Assembly (NCBI GenBank): GCA_015698045.1
Contig: BLAL01000004.1
Location: 1,612,001 to 1,676,000, forward strand
DNA from: Rhizophagus clarus
Lineage: Eukaryota > Glomeromycota > Glomeromycetes > Glomerales > Glomeraceae
DNA length: 64,000 nucleotides
Direction: 5' to 3'
Shown here: piece after piece, positions 36,271-48,324 of the stretch
Position numbering within the stretch: position 1 is the first letter of the stretch
How the letters are laid out: the number at the start of each line of letters is the position of its first letter
Translations under genes and position numbers: made by a program
The notes under the pieces: model-generated
What the model was told of the DNA's origin: nothing
Databases searched by the model: none
Seen by the model: the letters and a program-made list of their open reading frames with translations, nothing else

Positions 36271-39200
36271 ATGTTTTTTAGCGGAAGACCTCTGATTGAA
36301 CTGTTGGAAGACCTCGCAGATTCTCAAAATGATGATGGATGGGATCGGTACATCCTGCTAGAACGGTGTCTCACTGCATCGGAATCGGACTTGGATAAGT
36401 TTTTTGACGAATTATCGCGCTCTTTTGGTACCTATATACCGACCCTTCAAACTTTTATTTTACATCTTTACAATAAATATTTACGGGCCACACCAAACCT
36501 CAATTTGATGAATACTTCGCTTGATAAATTTGCCTCGATGTTAATAACTGATGTTATTACGAAAAACCTGCAAAATTCCAACATTCCTGGTTTTGGAGAG
36601 TTTCTTCATAATTGTATTGGACTCCTTTGGCGGACTGGTAATGAGGATAATAGTATGCCGATAGTAAAACATATTTTCAGTGCAATCCTAAATGTGGATG
36701 GTGCCTTTAGAGTTTTGATAACAGATACTCATGGTCATCATTGTCTCAAGCGCATATTATTTGACTTCAACATGATAATTCATATCGAGCAAGAAGAACT
36801 TCTCAAAGCGGTGAACATAGTTGCAACTCTCTTGGAGAAATGTTCTGAACACAAGAATGTTTCATCTCGACTCTCAAAGGGATTTTCTATATACAAGGCC
36901 TGCACCACACTTTTAGAAGCTCTGAGAGGTCAAAATATAGAGGACTCTTCACAACCTATATTGAATGATACGGCTAGGCTTAATAATAAGGAATCCAAGA
37001 AACAGAATTGGAACAAAAAGCGAGTCAATAACATCCCCAATAATTCAACATTCCTATCTATCGAATATAAAAAGTACCTCGACCTGCTAAAGATGTCGGG
37101 ACCCCAAAAACCATCAGATTTGCCCAACTTTTTAGCTGCTCTTGAACAACGAAAAATAGATTCATTCCGGGTAAATATTTTATTTTAATCAAAATAATTA
37201 ACGCTAGAAATTGACAAACTTGTCCAACTTTTATCAGGTTTTGATAGATTTCTTACCATGTACAAGTTGTCACGAACAAGCTCTTACTTATTTTTCTCTT
37301 GATAAATATTTTTTGGAAGAGGAACCAACATCATCAGATTGTCATTACCGTCTTCCATTTGAATTTAATGATGATGATAAACTTGGTCCATGGGACATCT
37401 TACTAAGCGAAGAAGCAATAAAAGATATGCGACAGTTGGAATCATCACCTGAGATAATTAGGACGGTCATGAAGAAACTTGGACAGTTATCATTAGGAGA
37501 ATGGGACAAATACGAACTACAGCGTATAGTGCAAACCCATACCATTCCCGTTTATGAGATAGAAATTCTAGATAGTGATGGCCTGAAGATTCTCTGGCAG
37601 GTTGACCATGGATTCTCTATTCGTAGTAAAACGTTCACACAACTTGTTAAAATTTGGACCGTCACGGCCAATAAGGAACAAATCCACAAAATATTAGAAA
37701 ACCTCTCGATAGTTCATCAGGTCTATACTTCCAAGCACTTGTGTGAGACCCAACAGGCAGGTAAAGATAATGTAGTTTTACCAAAGATCTTTGAAGAAGA
37801 AGAAGAAACTGGATCTCCTGAAAACGGATTGCATAACTCACTGACGGATGATGAAAGACTGCTAGAAGTTCATAAGATGCTTGTTACAAATAAGTTTGTT
37901 CCCTTATCAAGGGTAAAGTATGAAGATAATAAACAATATTAAAGATTCAGATTCAGATTGGAATTTATTATAATAATGTATTCTTTTTGTTTGCAGAACC
38001 TGTACAAGTCACTTGCCTTGGGTGGTTTTAATTTTACTTTTCAGGTATCCAAGAAAGAATACGAAATCATTACCAATCCTACATCATCGATTATTATTGG
38101 TCGTTCAGGTTAATAATTAGTTTGGTTTTGACTTCTATAATTTGAAAACAGGTATAATAATTACATATTTGATATCTAGGGACTGGAAAGACTACATGTA
38201 TTGTTTTTAGGCAAATTGCTTCATACTTAAATAGGCAACTCTGTAAAATCCCATCTGATGACAGATTTTTTCATAAGAGACAAATATTTATTACATTGAG
38301 CTCTAATCTTTGTCAGCGAGTAAAAGAATACTTTAACAGGTTGCGAGAATCTGCAATGCTTGCTGGGAAAAAAATTACTATGACGCAGTTTTATGAATAT
38401 AGAAGGAAAAAAGAAGAAGAAGAAGCAGCTGGCATTGATTCAATGTTCGAAGAGCTCGGAGATGACCAAGATGATATCCCAAACTCATTCCGGGAGCTAG
38501 AAGATCGCCATTTTCCTTTGTTCATAACCTTTGTGAAGTTCTCTAAAATGCTTCAAGAAACTTATGGCATTAAGAATCTCACCAAACAACGAGAGTTAGA
38601 TGCAGATGATATTGATACATATGATAAAGAAGAAAAATCATACCAGAAAAAGTTACTTTTCATTAAAACACCGAAATTTGTTAATTACGATATCTTTCGG
38701 AAAAGATATTGGCCCCGTCTTAATTGTGATTTTGATTGCGAGTTGGTTTACGCTGAATTTTCTATCATTAAGGTACGTAATCAGTATTTGTTTATCACAT
38801 GTTTTCTCAAAACTTCACTAATATTTATTCATTTTATTTTAAGGGTTCAAATCCTGAAGTAGATTTTTTATCAAGGGAAGACTATAGAAACATCAGTATC
38901 AAGAAGTACCCAGTATTTTCATATGACCGAGATCGGATCTATGATTTATTTCAAAAATATGAAGCAGAAAAGAAGCGAAATGGACATTATGATTCAATAG
39001 ATCGGTGTGTACAAAATTCTCTTATGTTTCCGAGTAAAATTTTAAACTTAATTTTGTTTGGAATTCTACTTTGCAGAACGTTAGCTATCTTACGTCTTGC
39101 CAAAAAAAAGGCTCTCGGTGGTCCACATATTCACGAAGTATATATTGATGAATGTCAGGATAATCAAATCGTGGATTTGTCACTTATACTGAAGGTTTTT

Positions 39201-42200
39201 GACCGCGTTGATAACATTTTTTTGGCTGGAGATATTGCACAATGCATTGCCCGAGGATCCTCTTTTCGATTCCAAGGTATGCATATTGGATATTTTTACC
39301 GATTATTATTATTCTTATTTTCTTAAAAAAGTAATTTTTTTCTTTATATCAATATAGATTTATATGGATTAATGTATAAATGGGAATGTACTCGTGCAAA
39401 AATTAACCATCGTAATATCAATATAAACCCAAAACGATTTGAGTTAAATAATAATTACCGATCCCATAATGGGATTCTTCAACTTGCCTCTTCAGTAATT
39501 GATCTCATTTGGCACTTTTTTCCTAATTCTATTGACCGGCTATCACGAGAACATAGTAAGGTTGGCGGCCCACAACCTACTGTCTTTTATGATCTTGATG
39601 ATGTTCATATCCTTAACAAGCAAAGAGATGATGAAAATCCATTCATTGAATTTGGTGCTGATCAGGTCATTATTGTACGTAATGATGAAGCTAAAGAACA
39701 ATTGAAGAAACTAATTAATAAAGCTGGATTGATATTGACTGTATTTGAAGCTAAGGGTATGGAGTTTAATGATGTGATTTTATATAATTTCTTTACTGAT
39801 TCACCTGCACGTCTAAAGGTAATATAATGTCACATACTTGTTTCAGGTCATCCTACAGATGACATTAATTATTCTTAGTTGTACATTACTACATTACTTT
39901 TAGTGGAGGGTAATCCTTTCCGCTTCAAACGAAAATTCTAAGCGTGTCCAAACTTTCTCTCACGAGAAACATTACGTCCTTTCCTCAGAGCTCAAAAATC
40001 TTTACGTTGCAGTAACTAGGGCTCGGCAGCATCTCTGGATATATGACAAAAATACTGAGTATAGTGCGCCAATTCAAAAGTACTGGGAAAGTCTTGGGCT
40101 AATCAAAGTACAAAGTGAAGGTGTAAATTTATCCAATTTGGCTAAGAAGAGCGAATCATACGAATGGAATCAACAGGGAAAAAATTTCTTTGAACAGCGG
40201 CAATATGAGCAGGTAATAAATACACTTTGAAATACCTTACATTATTTTTAATTAAATATTGTTGCTTTTAGGCTATTTTCTGCTTTGAAAAGAGTGGGAA
40301 TGAAGACAGGCGCAAACTAGCCAATGCATACTATCTTCAGCAGATTGCTAGGGATTCTATAAGTGATTCTAATTATGATATTATAATGACCAATTTCATT
40401 AATGCCATTACTGCTTTTAAGGAATGTTCACGACCAAATCAGGCAGCGTTATGCTATCAAGTAAGGAACCTCGATTTTATTAATATATTTATTGTAAGAT
40501 GTATTTTACTTTATTTTGATTTAACATCAAAAATTCACGAAATTTTTAGGAAATTGGCATGTATAAAGAAGCCGGTGATGTTTACGCCGAATACAAAGTG
40601 TTTGAATTTGCTGCGCGTAATTATCTTAAGGCCAATATGTGGCACGAAGCGGGTGAATATTTTGAAAAGGCAAAGAAGTATGATGATGCTGCTCTTGCTT
40701 ATAAAGACGGTTCCCTCAAAGATAATCTCTTTTATGAAATTGCAACTGATTTTATATTGAAGTGAGTCTATTGAATTCATCTCTTTGATTGATTCATAAG
40801 ACCAATGTATTCTAACAATAATTATATTTACTTAATTATTGTAAAAAGATACAAACAAAAAATAAGTAAAAAAACATATTGTTATGTTGCCCGTCACATT
40901 AAAATCCATTATCATGCTGCTGCTATTTCATATGGAAAATTTGTGAAGGCTGTCGAAATGTATGAGAGATTAATTAATAATTATGAAGATACAAGAGAGA
41001 CATTAGAATTCCTCTTATATATATGCAGAATTAACATATTAAAAGAAACAATGATATCAACTAGAGATTCCAGTACCCTGAAGCAATATCTTTCCAAGAT
41101 GAATGAGTTTATTGTTAAGGTGGAATCACAATTGATAAGAAAATCTGAGGAATGGAAAGATTTAAAGGAAGAATATAATTTATATTCGGCTTATTTAGAT
41201 AAGGATATCCATAAAATTTACGAGTGTATACAATTCTTTAGACGTCGTAAAAAAGTTGCCGCTGAATTTCATGCAGTAAACACATGGTTACAAGTCTTCT
41301 CACAATTATCTAGTATTCAGATCAAGGATCAACATCGTGGACGACTGCAACAACTATTACGAATGTGTGAATTAGCCTTGTCTTATATAAAAAATATCAA
41401 TGATAAAAAGGACAACAAAATCGAAAAAAAGAATTTTGAAGACATCTTTTGTGTAAGGGAAGTGAATGATCCACAAAGAAGGCAAATTCCATTTAGCAGC
41501 CCACTCCTCCATACACAAAACGACGTAGAAGTTATGAATAATCAGCATATTTATAATGTGAATAATGTACATTTGAAAATTTCACAATGTCTTGCCTCAC
41601 GTATTTTTGAACTCATCTGGGACGTTAATCAGATTGGTAAAAGTATTCCAGATATAAGTTCTCAAATTTGTTACGAGTTAACATCCTGTCAAAAATCAAA
41701 TTGCCTGAATCATCACGTGATTCCTACACCATCAATTCTGCACAAACGCCTAGAATTTGCATGCCTTCAGTATACTGTAGTAGTAAAGTTGGGTGTATTA
41801 CTGTATTGCAATCAATTTCTTAAAGAAGAACAGAGTAAAAAAATTCGTGGTTTACAAAGGTGGTGGGCAGAAAGTCTAGTTAGATTTCATATTCGTTATC
41901 AATCACCACAGATGAGTTGTCCAGAAGTCACTTACATGGTGCTTGCAAAACTTTCTGATTGTACACGTAAAGAGTTAATTGAAATTGCTTGTAAGAAATG
42001 GTTATGTGAGTTTAACAATGTCAGAAATTTTGAAGTTATGCTAAAATGCATACTTGTTCTTCAGCAATTGAAGGACGAATGGAGTATTAGTAGGTTCTAT
42101 TGGGAAATATCAAAGACGAAAAAGATTTCACACCCTAAAAATTTACCCATTGGATTTGAGTACTGCGATTACCATAATGGACATCACCGAGCAGTTCCAA

Positions 42201-43652
42201 TTGGAAAGCGACTTTATTTATTTTTCTTTCATCTTAGATCTCATGATGTGATTGAAGCAATCTTAAACGTTAAAGAATTTATTAAATACGCTATAAGCAA
42301 AACTAAAAGGGTCAATCTGGTTACACCTGATGCCTTTGGTGACCTTGTATCGTTTATGGAATTTGCAACATCCTTAATTTTTGCAGTTAGTCCCAGATAT
42401 TGCGATTTTTTCCTTCCTCGATCTTATCTGGTTAATTATTTTGACACGTATGCTGCAATACCACTCTTTCCAAAATATGACAGAAATGATTACCTGGCCG
42501 CAGTTAAAAGTTCTTTTGATCAAGTCCAACAGCTTCTTGAGCTGCTGATTCGTAAGGAACGGGTTTACTTGCTGGTTATACTTCGACTAATACGAATTTT
42601 GATTCTCATTGGTTTAAATGAATCCACTTTGATAACGCGAGTCTTTAATCTTTTCAAATATTTGAATAATAAAGTTTCTTCCGCAAATATTAAAAAATAC
42701 CTAAACCAGAAATCTATATGGTTACTTATAAATGTTCTAGATAACGATCTTAAGGAAACAGGCTGTGATTCGTTGATTATTGTTTATTACCAATTGGAAG
42801 ATATACCGTCAAAAATTTTTAAATGGGAAAAATATGGTATTACAAAACTTTCATACAACTCTATCGAGGAATTTCGCTCTTCTCTTCAGCAGATTAAATC
42901 ATCAGTAAATATTGTAGAAAATATAACCTCAAAAAATCAATTTCCATCACAAAGAACTGAAAGCAGTGATAAGGGATTAGAAGTCTGGTTTCGTCAGATT
43001 CATGATTGTCCTAAGGCCCAAAAAGCAGCCAGAAAAATCCAAGTCTGGTTTCGCCGGGTTTATAACCGAGTAAAATTTCGTCCAGGTTATTATGGCCCAA
43101 CATCAAATGTGACATACAATAAAACGATGATTTTCTGTCAGATCCTCATGGAAGAGAAAGGTAGAAAAGCGGTTAGTAGATATAATATTCTTTTGAGAGG
43201 TCAAGCAGTAGATGTGATCACAGAGTTGACTATGCTGAAAGATAAAATGGAAGTAATAAAGAATAGATTGAAAGAAATAATCAATAATCATCCTCCAGAT
43301 ACCGACGAGATTGACCGTTGTTTAAAGCTGGAAGATGAATTAAAGTTTGTAACGTTTAAATTAGATTTTTTTCAATTAATTTTCCAAACTCATTGAATTT
43401 TGTAATTTCAGGTACGATCAGGAACAGAAACTTGAGCTTGCATTAAAATCATTATCCGTAACCAAGAACTCTTTGAAACACAAGGAAGCAAACAGTGAGT
43501 GGTTAGAAAATGAAATATATAAAGCAGAGCATACCATTGATCAAGTTTGGGAATATATAGATGAATGCAAGGTTGAAATAAGTTCATTTTATTTCACCGA
43601 GGATTTTATTAGTAAAAAAATTTCTAAGTTCGTTGATGAAAATACGTCATAA
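36271..43652 (+). CDS. TRANK1-like UvrD-family helicase, paralogue B
   Basis: Second copy of the large superfamily 1 ATPase, same strand as paralogue A. Twelve exons: 36271-37170, 37238-37912, 37997-38108, 38180-38772, 38844-39004, 39077-39276, 39358-39818, 39904-40212, 40272-40460, 40550-40761, 40849-43344, 43412-43652. The sum is 6549 bases, 2182 residues. Each intron sits at the same codon phase as in A. Helicase motifs are all kept (GRSGTGKTT, DECQD, GDIAQCIARGSSFRF, NYRS, VFEAKGMEFNDV, LYVAVTRA), as are the RelE/ParE-like candidate region, the Cys/His cluster and the second IQ motif. Compared with A it lacks about 50 residues at the start of exon 11, about 20 residues in exon 7, part of the linker before the IQ motifs, and it has a longer C-terminus (SFYFTEDFIS... 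end). Conserved motifs suggest it is functional. Role unknown; see paralogue A. Confidence 0.9.
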
Positions 43653-46608
43653 ATTAGTCACATATAATACATTTCAACGAAGATTACATTATAACATACG
43701 GTATATATGATTGAGCTCATTAACATTCTTTTATAATGTTATCAATAAAATTTTCTAAATGAGAATCCACAAAGTAAATAATGCGGTTAAAATTTCTAGT
43801 TGCTAATTTTTTATTTTTTATAAAAGGTAACGCAGATACGACATATTAAATACTACATTGCAAAATTGATTTTACAAATATTGTAGTATGTTATAAGCTC
43901 AGAGTGCTGAAGCATCAGTTCTTGATCTTAATTTCTAATTGCTAATCCGGCACGGTCGTTCTAGTGTTAAAAAGCATAAAAAGTACGTCATAATTTAGTC
44001 ACGTGATAATGTGTTCAACGTCCAGATATAAATATAAATAACCACATCTATGGAGGTGAAAACTTAGTATGCAACTATAGTTACGTTCGTTCATTTATTT
44101 TTCGCCTATTCGGTGGGTATACACTTACTGTCTATACAGGGGTATAGTGAATGTTGTATTTTTTTCTCATCGAAGGTAAGGTCTGGATTTTTCCTGGATG
44201 GCAGTCTAAAAGAATAGTCTTAATTATTGGTTATCTAGTTTCCTTGGATTCTAGATATTTGGATTCTAGATATAGATATACATTTTTTTTTATTCTCTGT
44301 AACTTTCTTTCTTTCTTTCTATATAAATAATACTAAATCACATATAGTATTGAGCGGTTCTTTTACGATGTTTTCAATAGCGAGAATTCATCAAGTGGAT
44401 TCATTAATGTTAAATTTTTAATTGCTAATCTGCGTCAGTGGGTGAATTTTACGTTTCGCATAGCAAAATGGAGAAAATTCATTTTAAAACACTTAACACA
44501 AAAAAAATCTCAAAGAAAAAGAAGTGTAAGTTTGTTATTGTAATACATTGTACGCGCGTCAGATCACGCACATGGTCTAAATGACATCAATAACCTGTGT
44601 CATTATTCACATGTAATTTAAGTTTAATTTTTGAAGTCGAATGACAAAATAACTAGTCACTTTAAAGAAATTCTGATCGAAACGTGGCATTTTAATAATT
44701 CTGGTCAACTTTTAAACTTAAAAATTGACTTACCTAAAATACCTTTCAAATGACTTATTCATTTTCCATCACTGGCGGCGTCAGATATTTACATTTATTG
44801 CATGATTTGTAAACCAAAAATTGCGATATGATGGGGCTTACATGCAGAAAATTTCTAGAAAAAAGAATATTATCCATTTTTAATTATTATTATAATAAAA
44901 TAAAAGTATATTATTAATACGATCATTAAATTTTTTTTATTATAGTGCCATTCTTGGCAGAAAATCGTTCAATTACCATATTTGATTGAAAATCATTTCT
45001 TTCTCTTTTTGTAAAAAAAAAAAAAAAAATTAATTTTTTCATAGATCATTTTTTATTGCAGATGATGTCAGTATTTTTTTGGTAAGTTTAATCCTAATCC
45101 CAAAACATCGGATATAAGGACAAAGTTCACCTTTGTGTAATCTCACGTCACATTATGTAACTAAAAGGAACAATTATCAATTTTCAATTGTTTTATTTGT
45201 TCTTAACCTACTTTTTTTCTTGCTCTCTTAGTTTCTTTTGTTTCACCAAATTTAAGATTTTTACTGATTTAGGAATTTAAAAAAAAACCAGGTACAAAAA
45301 AGAAAAGATATCTTTTTTAATTTTTTTTATTGAAACTCACCAAAAATGTCCGAATAAAGGTTCACTAATTTAACTTATGTATATAGTATAATGTCCATGT
45401 TATAACATACATATTAATCATTTCACCTTGGTATTGGGAATTTAATGACGTCAAGTAGTAACCTTTACCGAAGAATCTACCTAGAAAATTCCTTCTTGGG
45501 GTTTAAAATTCAGCAGAGAAGCAACATGTATGGTGCAAAGTTTGATGGTGTAAGTTACGAAAGGAGAGAAGAAGGGAAGGAATGAAAGAGAGATAACGGT
45601 AAGTATATTTCACACTTTAAAATGTATCATATGAAATTTAACTATACACTACAGTTTTCTTTTTTCTTTTCTTAAAATTAATTAAAAAAAAAAAAAAAAA
45701 TGGTAATTGTATTCAAAAAAAAACGTTTTTTTATTTAGGCTAAAAATCCGAAGTAGGGGTTTGGCATCGGTAAAAATCAACAATTTGGTTATTTTGTGCA
45801 ATATTTAATAAGTTGTACAGTATACATATTCATTTGGGATAGTAACAGGTAATGAAAAAATACGATGATTATTTGCATATATTAATAAATAATATTTTAA
45901 AATTACCAAGTTTGTATGGTTATTTACAATATACAAAAAATTTTTTTTGTGCGAGTATTGAAACAATTCTCACAATAATAAGTGAACCATTATATTTTTA
46001 TAAAACCAATAATAATAAATTGACGAACTCCTCCTCTCAAGAACAATTAAAAAATTTCATGATAGGTTTATTTAGAATAAAATTACCTAAAAAAATAATA
46101 CTATTATATATTAAAGGGATTATATTTACATATATATATACATACATATATATATATATATTTTCTTTTAATTTCTTTTAAAGTAATTTAAATAATTCTC
46201 GTGCCATATTTCCGCGGAGTTATTTAAGGAATTCGACTTTGAATTGCATAATGTAGGCAGTAGTACATCAACCAACCTTATTTTATGTTACTTTTATGGT
46301 AATTAAATGTCAATAGTAAATAAAGTGGGATAAAGTAACAACAAAAAATAATGGAATTGGAACCAGTATAGTATAAATAAAAAGGATATTTTTACTTGCA
46401 TTACGCATATTATTTTATTCTTATTTACGAATAAAATAATAAATACTTGAGATTTTACTTTTTATTTTTATTTTTTTTTTTTTATTTATTATTATTATTA
46501 TTATTAACATTCTTTTTTTTTTTTCTTTTTCTTTTTTTTTTTATTACCTTTTCCCCCCTTCCCCCTTTCTTCGACTCTATCCTCTTAAAATCAAAAAGAA
46601 GTCAAAGA
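43653..46608. other. Intergenic region between helicase B and the GPCR gene
   Basis: No recognisable gene. An AATAAA signal (about 43744) may end helicase B. A short duplicate of the helicase B stop region, with ACGTCATAA and TTAGTCAC words, lies at 43984-44020. TGACGTCA, a CRE/AP-1-like palindrome, is at about 45447. The open frame at 45852-46181 ends in a Tyr/Ile run made by TATA repeats and looks random. A pyrimidine-rich tract (about 46460-46575) precedes the GPCR start. Confidence 0.4.
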
Positions 46609-48324
46609 ATGGATACAACATCAACAAATCATCCGAAACCAAGTAATAATTTTAAGATAGTTATAACTTTCGGGTTGGTAATGATAATAATAAATGGGGT
46701 ATGTGCGATGTATATGTTAAGTAGAACATTAAGCAGATGGTTTATCACAAAGAAAAGTCTTCCCATGGCTCTTAGAGTTCCATTCTACATTGCATTATCA
46801 GGTAAAATGATGAAAAAAAGAAAAATCTTTTCTTTTCTTTTCTTTTATTAAATTTTATTTTTTTTTAGATTTTATAATCTTTTCAATAAATTTTCCCAAT
46901 ATGGTGAGTTTCGGAAAAAAAAAAGGAAGTGGTCACTGTGCCACGAAATGATTTTCCTTTGGGAATTAATCTCTCTCTCTTTTTTTTCTTTTTGATAGCT
47001 GTACCCAAATATATATGGAGTTCCATGGTCAAGTTCAGTTTGTAAAGTAATAGGAGGAGTAACATCATTTGCTATAGCAATAAATATGACATTAGTTGGA
47101 TTACTGGCATTCCTAACATATTTACGAATATGTCGTAAAATGTATATTGATTTAGGAAGATTCGATTATAAAGGAGTGTTATTCGTATTACTGACGAGTT
47201 CAACATATGCATTAGTTAGTATACCATCATATGATTCAGGAAAATATTGGTGTTTTACAAATAAACAAGCAATACAGATTTTACCTATCCTTACTTTAAC
47301 ATTAAATTTTTCAGTATTAATTATAACCATATTCTCATATTCTTCTATACTCCGAGAAATTAATTCGATTCGTTTCACAAATGAGCATAGTAGGGAAAGA
47401 GAGAGAGGAAGGAATATTAATAGTGATGATGGTAATAGTAATGATAATAGTATTAATGATAAAAGCAATGATAATAGCAATGAAAATAACAATGATAATA
47501 ACAATGATAATAACAATGATAATGGTAATGGTAATGGTGATGGTAATGGTGATAATAACATCAATAGCAACAACTGTAACATAAATAGTAGTGAAAATAT
47601 TAATAATAATTTTTTAAGTAGAACTCGTAGTATGTTGAGTAAAAGATTAAGTCATAATAGTAATAATAGTAATAATAATAATAATAATGGTAATGGTAAT
47701 GGTAATGGTAATGAAAATAATATTACCAAAAAAAATACTAAAAAGATTGAACCAATAGTTGTTAGAAAAATCATTGCTTACGTTTTAATATTTATAATTC
47801 AATGGACTCCACCAATGATTTATGTTCTCGGTCAAATTATTAATTATGATCCATTATGGGTTTATCTTATAACAGGTAATTTTTAATAATATATATAATA
47901 TTACTTTAATTCCATTAAATTTTCTCAAGTTCTAACGATTTTTTTTTTTTCTTTTTTCTCTTAAGATGCTACAGTAAATATGGGTGGAATAGGAAATATG
48001 ATTCAATTTATTATAAATGAAGGTTGGAGAGATCGTTATCATCATGATCCTCCATCTTCAAAAGAGACTTCATCAGATTCTTCATTTACTGGACTTGAAC
48101 CAAATGTTTCAATTCCACCTCGCGTTTACAATTCGGATGAATCTAAATTTGAAATCAACATTAAGATTGACACAACCACCAGCATCAATTTTGAAGATTA
48201 TTTTTTTGAAAGTAATGGAAAATTACGACCTAATTCTACTTCTTCTACTGCTACGAGAGTTAGTAATGAAGATTCTTGTACAATTGTTGATGTTAATTCA
48301 GAAGCTAATATTAAAAATACATAA
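46609..48324 (+). CDS. Seven-transmembrane G-protein-coupled receptor (class A-like)
   Basis: Plasma membrane receptor candidate. Exons 46609-46801, 46869-46903, 46999-47875, 47966-48324 give 487 residues. Seven hydrophobic helices are visible in order: IVITFGLVMIIINGVCAMY; a second helix split by the 35-base exon 2 (FIIFSINFPNM); CKVIGGVTSFAIAIN with the usual helix-3 Cys; VLFVLLTSSTYALVSIP; an extracellular CF motif (KYWCFT) that can pair with the helix-3 Cys; ILPILTLTLNFSVLIITIF; then IAYVLIFIIQWTPPMIYVLG, with the Trp-x-Pro seen in helix 6 of class A receptors; and LWVYLITDATVNMGGIGNM. Loop 3 is about 115 residues of Asn/Asp/Ser/Gly repeats (about 47400-47730). The C-tail is Ser/Thr-rich with likely phosphorylation sites. 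The ligand is unknown. The closest family among fungal GPCRs needs a profile search. In-frame sequence upstream of 46609 is Phe/Leu runs from T tracts, so 46609 is chosen as start. Confidence 0.85.

Noticed and set aside
36930..37127. Minus-strand frame opposite helicase B exon 1, and similar shadows at 37345-37545, 41372-41572 and 43103-43291
   Set aside because: Antisense shadows of conserved coding exons; not preserved between the two paralogues.
47166..47582. Leu-rich minus-strand frame opposite the GPCR gene
   Set aside because: It mirrors the Asn-rich loop repeats and the GPCR coding strand.
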